Source of the DNA: Bacteroidales bacterium
Lineage (GTDB): Bacteria > Bacteroidota > Bacteroidia > Bacteroidales > Tenuifilaceae
Length of the DNA stretch: 64,000 nt
Assembly (NCBI GenBank): GCA_003818205.1
Contig: RPRQ01000006.1
Location: 40,075-104,074 of the forward strand
Direction: 5' to 3'
Positions 8,779-17,830 of the stretch are shown here, in pieces. Under the pieces are notes generated by a model. The model saw nothing but the letters and a program-made list of their open reading frames with translations. It was not told the origin of the DNA and ran no database searches. The position numbers and the translations under genes were made by a program. Numbering within the stretch: the first letter of the stretch is position 1; each line of letters starts with the position of its first letter.

Positions 8779-9993
8779 CTATTTAGCAATAGAATAAACA
8801 CACAATGAATTTTTAAACCTCATATAAAGTCTTCCATTTTTTATTACTGGATGTGCAATGTGCAACTCTTTAATTTTGGGGTATTTAAAATATCCCCTTT
8901 CTAAAAATGTTGTATCGGATGCTTGTAAAAGACCAACATCACCGTCGTAAGAGTAACAATAAAGCATCCCATCAGCATATACAACTGTACCGGGTGAGTA
9001 TTTCTTGATTGAATACTTAATCGTTCCAGTGTTCCAATCTACACAGCAGAACTTACCTTTTGATTCAGCTGATACATAAAGATTCTCGCCAACCAATACT
9101 GAATGACCATTGGTTTCATCCAGCAAAGGATTATTCCAAATCTCTTTTACGCTCATCCCATCATCGGATATTTGCAGCATAATACTTCCTGCTTCGAATC
9201 CATCCATTATAAGAAGTTTGCCATCCTTATAAACAGGAGTATTGGCATGAACGCCCTGTTTATTGAACAATGGATGACTCCATGCTAGTTCTCCATTCTT
9301 AGTATTCAAGGAGATTACTGAATTAGCAGTACTTACGATATAAAACTTCGCACCTCCCCTTTCGATGATTATCGGTGTGTTATATGCATTTTTCTCCCCT
9401 TTGGCCTTGCTTTTCCATATTACGCTACCTGTATTCCGGTTCAAAGCAAATACATTATCCTCAACCCCACCTGGTGTACAAAATAATATATCACCATCAA
9501 TAATTAAGTTCTCGCATATACCCCATTGGTTATTTCCCTCAACACTCCTATCATAAACAAATTTAGTCCATATCTCATCACCACTTTCAACATTAAAACA
9601 ATACACTACTCCATAGCTGCTCATCAAGTAACCTTTACCTTTATATATTAAAGGAGTGGAACGAGTACCAGGAAAAGGTCCAATCCACTCTGAACCATAA
9701 GCCTTTTTCCATAAAAATTTGCCTTCTAAATCAAGTGCATAGACATATCCCGTACTATCGATCATGCCAGTTGTATAAATCTTATCGGATGTAACTACTG
9801 CCGAAGAATAGCCTTGGCTTAAATCATCGTATCTCCATAAGAGTTTTGGGCCACTATCGGGCCATTGGGTAAGTAGATTCTGTTCATTATAAATCCCATT
9901 TCGCTCAGCACCTCGCCATTGTTCAATTTCTTGATTTGAACTACACTGAATAAAAAACATAGTTGAAACAATCATGATAATAAATAATCTCAT
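8779..9993 (-). CDS. PQQ-like beta-propeller lipoprotein, array member 4
   Basis: This 404-residue protein has a lipoprotein signal, FFIQC (Cys17), then EQWRGAERNGIYNEQNLL and GPKLLW. Shared motifs include FCTPGG, ALNRNTGSVIW, NTPVYKDGKLL and a final HPVIKNGRLYMRFKNSL blade. The central loops (for example VEGNNQWG) differ from members 2 and 3. It lies in the middle of the array, with about 35 bp on either side. It is a non-enzymatic propeller by appearance, and ligand or partner is unknown. Confidence 0.82.
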   Translation of the reverse strand: MRLFIIMIVSTMFFIQCSSNQEIEQWRGAERNGIYNEQNLLTQWPDSGPKLLWRYDDLSQGYSSAVVTSDKIYTTGMIDSTGYVYALDLEGKFLWKKAYGSEWIGPFPGTRSTPLIYKGKGYLMSSYGVVYCFNVESGDEIWTKFVYDRSVEGNNQWGICENLIIDGDILFCTPGGVEDNVFALNRNTGSVIWKSKAKGEKNAYNTPIIIERGGAKFYIVSTANSVISLNTKNGELAWSHPLFNKQGVHANTPVYKDGKLLIMDGFEAGSIMLQISDDGMSVKEIWNNPLLDETNGHSVLVGENLYVSAESKGKFCCVDWNTGTIKYSIKKYSPGTVVYADGMLYCYSYDGDVGLLQASDTTFLERGYFKYPKIKELHIAHPVIKNGRLYMRFKNSLCVYSIAK

Positions 9994-10032
9994 AGCATAT
10001 CGGTTTAGAGTGTCAACAATCTTCTAATTCAT

Positions 10033-11250
10033 TTATTTAGCAGCAATTGAATATACCCATAAAGAGTTTGCATACCTTATATAAAGTCGCCCTTTATTTA
10101 TAACAGGGATTGCAATATGGTCTCTTTTTACGCCCTCCACTTTAAACTTACTAATCACTTCAAATCCATTCTCCAAAGGTTTTACAAGTGCAACCTCGCC
10201 TGAATAGGTATAAGCATAAATTAAACCATCGGCAGCAATTACTGAAGATGGGGATATTGTTTTTACTGAATCTTTTACAACGCCTGTTTTCCAATCTACA
10301 CACGAGAAATGTTTGGTTGTCCAATCGGCGCCATAGATATTATCCCCAATCAGCACAACGTCTCCATGCTCAAGGTCAAAAAGTTTACTTCTCCAAACCT
10401 CGGTAACAGATTTCCCATCATCCGATAACTTTAGCATTACGCTACCAAACTCCCAGCCATTCATGGCAAATATATACCCATCGCGGTACACAGGAGTATT
10501 TGAATGAATGCCATGTGGGTATTGAAGGTCGTGGCTCCAAATCACCTCGCCGTTTTCGGGATTTAATGAAACTATTGACTTTTCGGTAATTGTCAAAAGA
10601 TATCGTACTCCCTTATACTCTATTATTCGAGGAGAACAGTAAGCGCTAGGTTCTCCAACGCCTTTGCTTTTCCAAATAAGTGATCCTGTTTTTCTATCAA
10701 GGGCAATAATATTTGCACCTATGCCACCGGGTGTGCAAAACAACTTTTCACCATCAATTAAAAGATTTTCGGTAATACCAAACTTAACGACTCGTCCATC
10801 ATACTGCTTGTATAGATCTAATGTCCATAGAACATTCCCGCTATTTGGGTCAAAACAATAAATAACGCCACGTCCACTTAGAACATACCCCCTGCCGTCA
10901 TATATTTGTGGAGTAGATCTAACACCAGGAAAATTAACCACCCACTCTTTCCCTAACTCTCTTTTCCATTGTAGTTCACCATTATGATTAAATGAGAATA
11001 AATAGCTAGTACTATCGGTCGTACCAGTAATAAAAACTCTTTCATTGGTAACGGATGCAGATGTATAACCAAGACCAAGCCCATCGAATTTCCAAGCTAA
11101 CGTAGGACCACTTTCAGGCCATTTCGCTAAAAGGTTTTTATCAGGATAAATACCATCCCTATTAGAACCCCTCCATGATGTATTTTCTTGAGCATCAATA
11201 ATAGAGATCGAAAGAATCAGAATAAAAGCTAAAACGGATAGATTTTTCAT
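10033..11250 (-). CDS. Secreted PQQ-like beta-propeller, array member 5
   Basis: This 405-residue protein has a signal peptide cleaved after about residue 20 (SISIIDAQ) and no lipobox Cys, so unlike members 2-4 it should be soluble or periplasmic. It shows TSWRGSNRDGIYPDKNLL, LAWKFDGLGLGY, FCTPGG, ALDRKTGSLIW and a last blade NKGRLYIRYANSLWVY. It follows a probable terminator at 11263-11302, so transcription through the array may be stepwise. Confidence 0.82.
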   Translation of the reverse strand: MKNLSVLAFILILSISIIDAQENTSWRGSNRDGIYPDKNLLAKWPESGPTLAWKFDGLGLGYTSASVTNERVFITGTTDSTSYLFSFNHNGELQWKRELGKEWVVNFPGVRSTPQIYDGRGYVLSGRGVIYCFDPNSGNVLWTLDLYKQYDGRVVKFGITENLLIDGEKLFCTPGGIGANIIALDRKTGSLIWKSKGVGEPSAYCSPRIIEYKGVRYLLTITEKSIVSLNPENGEVIWSHDLQYPHGIHSNTPVYRDGYIFAMNGWEFGSVMLKLSDDGKSVTEVWRSKLFDLEHGDVVLIGDNIYGADWTTKHFSCVDWKTGVVKDSVKTISPSSVIAADGLIYAYTYSGEVALVKPLENGFEVISKFKVEGVKRDHIAIPVINKGRLYIRYANSLWVYSIAAK

Positions 11251-11262
11251 ATTTACTGTTTT

Positions 11263-11302
11263 TAAAATAAAAACCCCGAAAGATTAATATCACATCGGGG
11301 TT
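11263..11302 (-). terminator. Rho-independent terminator after array member 6
   Basis: Read leftwards, AACCCCGA and TCGGGGTT (with a one-base offset) form a GC-rich stem around an AT-rich loop, followed by TTTTTATTTT. It lies in the 65-bp spacer downstream of the gene at 11316-12530. Confidence 0.7.
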
Positions 11303-11315
11303 AAACTATTGTTAT

Positions 11316-12530
11316 TTAATTCGCCGCCAAAGAATATACCATTAACGATGTTCCATGTCGAACATACAATTTCTTATCTCGGATAACCAGATGCGCCCAA
11401 TGCTGATTGGCACCATAAGGTACTTTAAATGAACTTATCCTCTTAAAACCGCTATCGATAGGCTGAGTAAGAACTACCTCTCCGTTATCGCCGTAGCAAT
11501 AGAGCATGCCATCTGCAAAAATAATATTACCATTCCCTGCAATCTTCTCGGAGTAAATTTCTTTACCTGATGCCCAATCGATGCAAAACCATGAACGCGA
11601 CTTCTGCCCTGAACCATATATTTTACCGTTAAGCAATACGGCTCCTCCCATCTGATTATCGATCGATGTATTCCTCCATACTTCTGAAACGCTGCTACCA
11701 TCTTCGGCAATTTTTAACATTACACCACCCTTTCCATAGCCACTGAAACAGAATAGATTCCCATTACTATATAACGGAGTATTAGGGTGTACTGCATAAG
11801 TATTGATATGCTCAAATCGCCATAGGTATTTACCATTTGATGCATCTAGCCCAATTATTGAGTTAGCGGTTTGAGTTACCAATAATTTCTTGCTAGCTAA
11901 TTTTACAATTAATGGTGAGCAATATGCACTTTCTTCCCCATTTCCAGTGCTCTTCCAAATTAACTTACCCGAATTAGGATCCAAGGCAATTATGTTAGCC
12001 GTTTTACCACCTGGTGTGCAGTATAGTTTATTATCATCGACTAGTAGATTCTCTGTTACGCCCCATTTAATATTAACGCCATCGTAATCTTTAAAAAGAT
12101 CAACAGTCCATATCAATCCTCCAGTCTTCGCATTTAAACAAACCACCTTCCCGAACGAGCTCATTACGTACAGTTTGTCATTATAAAACAGGGGGGTTGA
12201 GCGAACGCCATTCCAACTTTCATTCCATTCAACTCCGTACTCTGCTTTCCAAAGGAGTTTTCCATTAAGATCTAACGCATACACAACTCCTTTATCACCA
12301 ACCATTCCTGATGTGTAAATGGCATTAACGGTCACTGTAGCCGAAGAATGACCATCTCCAAGATCATCGAAATGCCAAAGTAGTTTTGGTCCATTTTCGG
12401 GCCATTGCTTCATAAGGCTCGATTCATTATAAATACCATCGCGATTAGCACCTCTCCATTGAACCATTTCTTGCGCTGAAATGTGAACAACCATAAAGGC
12501 AAAAACGATTAGCAATAATGCTCTTTTCAT
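11316..12530 (-). CDS. Secreted PQQ-like beta-propeller, array member 6 (first in transcription)
   Basis: This 404-residue protein has a signal peptide ending HISAQ and no lipobox. The mature start VQWRGANRDGIYNESSLM, GPKLLWHFDDLG, YCTPGG, ALDPNSGKLIW and the terminal VIRDKKLYVRHGTSLMVY match the array family. It is the promoter-proximal gene of the leftward array, with a 358-bp upstream spacer that holds palindromic repeats. A terminator follows it, so the array may not be a single full-length transcript. Its function is unknown. Confidence 0.82.
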   Translation of the reverse strand: MKRALLLIVFAFMVVHISAQEMVQWRGANRDGIYNESSLMKQWPENGPKLLWHFDDLGDGHSSATVTVNAIYTSGMVGDKGVVYALDLNGKLLWKAEYGVEWNESWNGVRSTPLFYNDKLYVMSSFGKVVCLNAKTGGLIWTVDLFKDYDGVNIKWGVTENLLVDDNKLYCTPGGKTANIIALDPNSGKLIWKSTGNGEESAYCSPLIVKLASKKLLVTQTANSIIGLDASNGKYLWRFEHINTYAVHPNTPLYSNGNLFCFSGYGKGGVMLKIAEDGSSVSEVWRNTSIDNQMGGAVLLNGKIYGSGQKSRSWFCIDWASGKEIYSEKIAGNGNIIFADGMLYCYGDNGEVVLTQPIDSGFKRISSFKVPYGANQHWAHLVIRDKKLYVRHGTSLMVYSLAAN

Positions 12531-12700
12531 ATTAAAAATTATTAAAATAATTGTGTGTTTTCAAAATAACAATATACAATATTTTGATTGTCCTACTCCT
12601 CAATAGTTTAACTAATAAATGTTAAATATTCACTATTTTACGAAAAAAATGGTTGTAGTTTAATTTAGCGTTGCAATCTATTTTTGCGACCCATTGTGAC

Positions 12701-12744
12701 CCTGCCTACCCTACGGCAGGCAGGTTTGCGGCTTAGCGGCAAAT
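12701..12744. repeat. CCTGCC/GGCAGG palindrome
   Basis: In the 358-bp spacer at 12531-12888, CCTGCC and GGCAGG face each other around TACCCTAC, followed at once by a second inverted pair TTTGC/GCAAA (12725-12744). The same CCTGCC palindrome occurs at 33639-33716 and as the central stem of the element at 4619-4781. A CACTAAG word near 12780 links this spacer to the repeats at 1081 and 2044. No gene was seen in the spacer. Confidence 0.6.
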
Positions 12745-12835
12745 CTTTTTTAACTACTAACCTTCTAGTAGGCAGAGGCACTAAGACACGAAGAAAGCAC
12801 TAAGTTTTACTCGCAACTCTAAACTAAAATTACTA

Positions 12836-12866
12836 AATAAAAAAACCTCGATTTCATCAAGGTTTT
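12836..12866 (-). terminator. Rho-independent terminator after the TSP3/EF-hand gene
   Basis: Read leftwards, AACCTTGAT and ATCGAGGTT pair around a GAA loop with one G-T pair, followed by TTTTTTA. It lies 23 bp beyond the stop of the gene at 12889-14364. Confidence 0.7.
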
Positions 12867-12888
12867 AATCATCTTTTTTTCGAATATT

Positions 12889-14364
12889 TTACTGCGAGAA
12901 GAAGAAGCTATTCAAGTCGTAAATATCCTCCGTTTTAAAGTTGTTCTTCTCATCGAAATATTCATCAACGGATCTAAGCAGTTCAGGGAAAGAGATATAG
13001 CCATCGCCATCGGTATCAACGCCTTTAAATTTATCGGGAATAACACCAGGGGTAAATGTAATGCTTCGTGTCCAGATTGGGGCAACAGGAACAACCTTGA
13101 TCTCCTTTCTAAGAACTGCGTTCTTCTGGTCGAACATTTCGGCAATTTTATCATCAGGAAGTTGAACCCCTTTACTATCGATGGTTGCTCCCGATGGAGT
13201 ATTTGCCTCTTCATCTATATAATCATAAACCCCATCTAAATCCGAATCGAATGGGCATCCCGAAATTGAGTCAACACGAACACCATTGGGTGAATCGGGG
13301 CAAAGATCCATCACATCAAGCACTCCATCGTTATCCTGATCGGCCAAAAGCACCTCGTAGTCGAAGTTATCCAAATCGGCAAACATCTTCTCGATGGTAT
13401 ATGTTTTAGCCTCAGAGAATAGGTCGAAGCTCATCGAAAAATGCGTAAATGTAAAAATATCGTTATAGCCTTTGCCTTTAAGGCCTATACTCTCAGCTAC
13501 TTTCGAGTCGTAGCCATCCATCACATCGGTAAGGGCATAGTTAACGGTAGTTGCTACACGTAAACTAACCCTATTCGAAAGAAAAAAATCAAAGCCAACT
13601 TCAAGCGGAATAGCGAATGAATTCTGTGAAAAGCTACCTCTTCCGAATATATTCGCTTTGGAAAGATCGGTTTCATAGTCCCTGTCAAAGGGGGTTATTT
13701 TTGCTCGCCAAGCATCAATACCCAATTCGTTAAAATCTCTAACTGTTCCATCGGACCAGAAATAGTAATAGCTAGGAACAGTTACTCCACCCTCTGTTTT
13801 TGAAAAGGTTAAATCGCCCTTAGGGCTAAAGAATATTGGCGAAAAGCCTATTGATATGAATGGACGAAAACTTTTAGTGTCCTTAAAAAGATGACCAAAG
13901 CCGTACTCGAAGTTAATCCCAAACTGGTACAAATCGGTTGAGAAAGCAGAATTTGAATAAATATCATTGTTAACATCATCAACAGGAAGAACTGGAATCG
14001 TCTGCATACTGCGTGAAATATTGAAATCATGACCGCTTATGCCTCCGATAATTGCAAAAAAGTTCAACTTATAGTGGTTCTTTTTTCCAACAAAGGTTGA
14101 GACATTAACCTTAAAACCATTTCGACCATCCAGAATATTCGTTCCAGAGTTTTTTACATCGCCAAAGAAGCTAAATACCCCTGGACCTAATGAAATAACC
14201 GGTTTATATACAGGATTTTCAACCTCAACCTCCTCGGTTAAAAGCTTTTTCCAATACTCATCATCCTCCTGAGCAATGCTGACAATGCTTAGGATAGATA
14301 AAAATAAGGTAAATAAAAGTTTATAATAAAAACCTCTCAATTGCATGAGCTTTGAATAAATCAA
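12889..14364 (-). CDS. Outer-membrane beta-barrel protein with TSP3 repeats and an EF-hand
   Basis: This 491-residue protein has a hydrophobic signal at about residues 10-31 (SILSIVSIAQ). The first two thirds alternate in aromatic/polar pattern like an outer-membrane barrel (repeated GFDFF, FNFEYGFGH-type strands). Then come calcium-binding thrombospondin type 3 repeats (DQDNDGVLDVMDLCPDS and DSDLDGVYDYID). Near the C-terminus is an EF-hand loop DTDGDGYISFPEL (about residues 450-462). It lies seven bases after a SPOR-domain gene transcribed in the same direction, so the two are probably one operon. Bacteroidota proteins of this shape often link outer membrane and cell wall or secretion complexes, but the exact role is unknown. 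Confidence 0.7.
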   Translation of the reverse strand: MIYSKLMQLRGFYYKLLFTLFLSILSIVSIAQEDDEYWKKLLTEEVEVENPVYKPVISLGPGVFSFFGDVKNSGTNILDGRNGFKVNVSTFVGKKNHYKLNFFAIIGGISGHDFNISRSMQTIPVLPVDDVNNDIYSNSAFSTDLYQFGINFEYGFGHLFKDTKSFRPFISIGFSPIFFSPKGDLTFSKTEGGVTVPSYYYFWSDGTVRDFNELGIDAWRAKITPFDRDYETDLSKANIFGRGSFSQNSFAIPLEVGFDFFLSNRVSLRVATTVNYALTDVMDGYDSKVAESIGLKGKGYNDIFTFTHFSMSFDLFSEAKTYTIEKMFADLDNFDYEVLLADQDNDGVLDVMDLCPDSPNGVRVDSISGCPFDSDLDGVYDYIDEEANTPSGATIDSKGVQLPDDKIAEMFDQKNAVLRKEIKVVPVAPIWTRSITFTPGVIPDKFKGVDTDGDGYISFPELLRSVDEYFDEKNNFKTEDIYDLNSFFFSQ

Positions 14365-14370
14365 TAAATA

Positions 14371-15759
14371 CTATTTAAACCATTTCTGGTTTGTGATCAT
14401 CAATGCCTCTTGAACCGTAATTCGTATTCCATTATTGTATGCAGCAACAAAGGCATCGGATAGTTTCGTGGTTTTCCAAAGATTAACTCTATAGTCACGT
14501 GCTTCCCTATAACCGTTAAACGAACCAACTGAGTACTTATACCATCCTTCATGCTCTTCGGTTCGAACCTCTTGGGGCAGTTTGTACTTTTTAAAGTAGT
14601 TTTTAATGTCAACAGGTCTGTGACCTGCTGCAATTTGAACCCTAAAGTAAACCCCTTTTTCGGGTTCAAGCATAAACGACTTTAGGTCAATAACTCTTTT
14701 GCCAATAGGTTGCTTTTTCTCCTCTATCTTTTGATATTTAATTTCAATCTCTTTCCCGCCATCTACACCAGGTTCAGTGTAGCTATTGCTAGTAGGTTGC
14801 CCATCAACATTCTGACCTCCAATTGATGAAAAGGTTGGCATGGGCACCGTTGCAATGATCCCCTCAAGGTTTCTTGGATCAAGGTTGGTTAAGTCAACCT
14901 CCTTTTGGGTAATATCGATAACCTGTGTTGCCTCATTAATGATAAAAGAGAATGTCCCTTTAAGCGCTAACGATTTAACCTCAGCCTTGTTAATGGGTGT
15001 CAATTTATAGGAAACCACAAAACGTTGTTCGGCAGGAAGGTTCATCCAAAGGAATTTAACCTTTTGATCTTTGAATGTAAAAATTGCATCCTTGGTCTGA
15101 ATAGCTTCAGCTTTAAACCCCTGAGGTATTTCTTCTTCAATTTTAGCAAACTTCTCGGTACTCCCCTTATTTACCAATATATTCACAATATACTCATTAT
15201 TAACCCCAACCACACTTGGCACCTGACGAATACAACGAACATTTTTGGCAACGAGAGAAATTGGAGGTTGTATAGGAACCATTTGTTGGAAATCCTTAAT
15301 ATCTACAATAAGATTAGGATCGATACGAGATGATTGCTTAATAAGAATTGCCGAAGAAACTACTTTAACCGATTTTCGCTGATTGTCATCAATGTAAGAA
15401 AATACACCTTTAAGATCGAACTCCCCCTTTAAACGTTCATCAACCTTTAGCCTGTAAAGCACCTTAAATTCTTTTTCCGAAGGAAGTTTTAACCATATGA
15501 TCTTTACCTTTTGATTTTCGAAGGTGAAATTGGCATTGGCTGGATCAACAACTTGAGCCGTAAGGCCATTAGGTAAATCTTGCTGAAATCGTGCAAAACT
15601 CTCAATCGAACCCTTTTGAAGCGTTAGCTCCACATCGAATTCAGCCCCTGCATTAACCACTGAGGGAACGCCCACATTAAGAGATACATCTTCGCTTAAC
15701 ATTAAATTAATGGAAAGCACCCCGACCATGTTTAATAACAAGATGATAGACCTGATCAT
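14371..15759 (-). CDS. Secreted protein with two related beta-domains and a C-terminal SPOR domain
   Basis: This 462-residue protein has an N-terminal signal segment (about 1-20). Two homologous domains follow, at about residues 27-135 and 172-285: both run from a VPSVV strand through FARFQQDLP/FAKIEEEIP, the word F(E/K)(N/D)QKVK, and end in LKG(V/T)FS(Y/F)I. This points to an internal duplication. Residues about 370-440 (VYFRVQIAAG through WYKYSVGSFNGY) form a SPOR domain, which usually binds denuded peptidoglycan glycan strands. Paired with the TSP3/EF-hand barrel gene downstream, it may bridge wall and outer membrane. I do not recognise a named family for the duplicated domain. Confidence 0.7.
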   Translation of the reverse strand: MIRSIILLLNMVGVLSINLMLSEDVSLNVGVPSVVNAGAEFDVELTLQKGSIESFARFQQDLPNGLTAQVVDPANANFTFENQKVKIIWLKLPSEKEFKVLYRLKVDERLKGEFDLKGVFSYIDDNQRKSVKVVSSAILIKQSSRIDPNLIVDIKDFQQMVPIQPPISLVAKNVRCIRQVPSVVGVNNEYIVNILVNKGSTEKFAKIEEEIPQGFKAEAIQTKDAIFTFKDQKVKFLWMNLPAEQRFVVSYKLTPINKAEVKSLALKGTFSFIINEATQVIDITQKEVDLTNLDPRNLEGIIATVPMPTFSSIGGQNVDGQPTSNSYTEPGVDGGKEIEIKYQKIEEKKQPIGKRVIDLKSFMLEPEKGVYFRVQIAAGHRPVDIKNYFKKYKLPQEVRTEEHEGWYKYSVGSFNGYREARDYRVNLWKTTKLSDAFVAAYNNGIRITVQEALMITNQKWFK

Positions 15760-15972
15760 TACGGTTAATGCGCTAAGGGTTTAGTTGTATCTAGGTTAAT
15801 CAAGTACAATAATAGTAAAATATTACAATAAAATACCTACAAACTATCCTAAATTATTGATAACCGTAAAATCTATTGAATCTATCTACTAGATATAAGC
15901 ATAATAATATTCTATATTTCAATATGTTATAATGAAAACAATGATTTATTAACAGATAGCAACTTGCTAACT

Positions 15973-17643
15973 TTATTTGTAAGAAAAAGTACTACCACCA
16001 AGGAATTCACGAAGAATTGATGTTGGAGGAACTTCATCATTGGGGATTGGGGTAAAATAGCTTAAAAATTTCTGCAATCGAACCGCCTCTGAATACTCAG
16101 GTTCTGATGATGGGAGTTCGTAAAGGATTGGTTCTGCATAACTTTTAAGAACGCTTAGTTCATAAAGCAGAGATGAATTAAACATTACATCAGCTTGCTC
16201 CTGATAGGGGAAGATATTCTTATCCTCTCCTCTTCTGACGCTATCCCATCTTCTTATGGTGTCCAATGCGCTATACCCACGATATTTGTAGTCGCGAATG
16301 ATGCGCCGAATAAGCCTGTTATCGGTTGTTGGAATCCGATTAATGCTATCGAACGATAGCGAGGTTAACGCTGAAACATAAACTTTAAATTTCTTCTCAG
16401 CAGGAATCAACAGCGTTAATTCAGGGGTTAGCGCATGAATTCCCTCAATAACGATAATCCCATTGGATTCAATTTTCAGAAATGTCTTATCGTAAACCCG
16501 CTTGCCCTTTTCGAATGAAAACTTAGGGAGTTCCACCTCCTCGCCGTTCAACAGTTTTAACAAATCTCTATTAAATAGATCGACATCAAGCGCTTTGATC
16601 GACTCAAAATCATAATCCCCGTTCTCATCCTTTGGGGTATCCTCTCTATCAACAAAATAGTTGTCGAGCGAGATGGTATAGGGCTTTAGCCCCGACACCT
16701 TAAGCTGAATCGATAATCGTTTTGCAAAGGTTGTCTTGCCCGATGACGATGGCCCTGAAATGAGGACAACCCTTACCTTATCACGTTTACAATACAATAT
16801 ATCGGCAATCTGTGCGACTTTCTTCTCGTGAAGGGCTTCCGAAATCTTAATCAGCTCGCTTGAATATCCTCGCTGAACCTGCTCGTTGATTGCAGCAACG
16901 CTGCCAACCCCAAGAATATCGACCCAATCCTTATGCTCCTGAAATATCTCAAACATCTGATCCTGAATCTCAATGTCCTCAACCTCTTCGGGTTTTGATC
17001 GCTTGGGGATTCGTAATAACATTCCCTGATAGTACTTTACCAAATCAAATACCTTTAAATAGCCTGATGTTGGGACTAAACTGCCAAAAAAGTAATCGGC
17101 CGAGTCGCCAAGATAGTAGATTGATGTATATAACTTTGGGCGAGTTCTAAACAGCTTTGCCTTATCATAATACCCCATTCGCTCAAACATGTTGACAACA
17201 TCAGTGGTAAGCACTTTATCACGTTTAAATGGAATATTTGCTTCAACAATTTCGCGCATTTTATCACCAATATTAAAGATCAATGGCAATTCGAGCGATT
17301 GATCACACCCATCAATTTCGCAGTAAAAACCTTTTGAAACCGAGTGTTCAAATCTTACACTTGAACCGGGTATTAAATCTTTAACAGCCTTTTGAAGCAC
17401 AAAGAAAAGTGAGCGCTGATACATTCTCATCCCTGCTGTATGCGAAATATCGATAAAATGTATTGTTTTGGGTGAATATACTTCATAGCTAAGTTCTTTA
17501 AGCGTATTATTTACCATTGCGCCAAGAATAGGACTATTGAGTTTAACGTTAAACTCAACGGCAATTTCTGCTAAGTTCAGACCTGGAACAATATTCTTCT
17601 TCTCTTTCGTATTACCACAAACAACCTCAACCTCTTGTCTCAT
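15973..17643 (-). CDS. Uridine kinase-like nucleoside kinase with N-terminal TGS domain
   Basis: This 556-residue protein starts with a TGS-like domain (about 1-65, with GLNLAEIAVEFN) and a threonyl-tRNA-synthetase-editing-like region including FEHSVSKGFYCEID. The C-terminal half is a P-loop kinase of the uridine kinase/phosphoribulokinase family: Walker A SGPSSSGKTTF (about 293-303), ISLDNYFVDRE for the nucleoside site and IVIEGIHAL for Walker B. This architecture is common in Bacteroidota and Firmicutes, where it is annotated as nucleoside or uridine kinase. The upstream spacer (17644-17830) contains no gene. The substrate cannot be fixed from sequence alone. Confidence 0.85.
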   Translation of the reverse strand: MRQEVEVVCGNTKEKKNIVPGLNLAEIAVEFNVKLNSPILGAMVNNTLKELSYEVYSPKTIHFIDISHTAGMRMYQRSLFFVLQKAVKDLIPGSSVRFEHSVSKGFYCEIDGCDQSLELPLIFNIGDKMREIVEANIPFKRDKVLTTDVVNMFERMGYYDKAKLFRTRPKLYTSIYYLGDSADYFFGSLVPTSGYLKVFDLVKYYQGMLLRIPKRSKPEEVEDIEIQDQMFEIFQEHKDWVDILGVGSVAAINEQVQRGYSSELIKISEALHEKKVAQIADILYCKRDKVRVVLISGPSSSGKTTFAKRLSIQLKVSGLKPYTISLDNYFVDREDTPKDENGDYDFESIKALDVDLFNRDLLKLLNGEEVELPKFSFEKGKRVYDKTFLKIESNGIIVIEGIHALTPELTLLIPAEKKFKVYVSALTSLSFDSINRIPTTDNRLIRRIIRDYKYRGYSALDTIRRWDSVRRGEDKNIFPYQEQADVMFNSSLLYELSVLKSYAEPILYELPSSEPEYSEAVRLQKFLSYFTPIPNDEVPPTSILREFLGGSTFSYK

Positions 17644-17830
17644 AAGTTTTAATAATTATCAATCGTTTCAAATGTAAGAAACTCTTTAAATTTCATTTGT
17701 TTTATAATTGCACCTATTGCCGGCAATACAAATAACCTCAATTATAAATAGTTAACTATACTTAAACAGTTTTTAAATCTAATTGGTATAGTATGGCTTA
17801 CTAAATTATTGACGATTTACCGCAGCAAAG

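Noticed and set aside
5305..12087. Repeated plus-strand open frames of 60-137 codons across the propeller array
   Set aside because: They are mirror images of the paralogous genes on the other strand; their similarity to each other only reflects the paralogs.
3126..12530. Propellers as true PQQ-dependent dehydrogenases
   Set aside because: The vicinal Cys pair and acidic/Asn active-site set of quinoprotein dehydrogenases are not seen; only the PQQ-like blade pattern is present.
17716..17727. 12-bp perfect palindrome ATTGCCGGCAAT upstream of the TGS kinase gene
   Set aside because: A single occurrence, short, and no nearby regulator gene; may be an operator but nothing else supports it.
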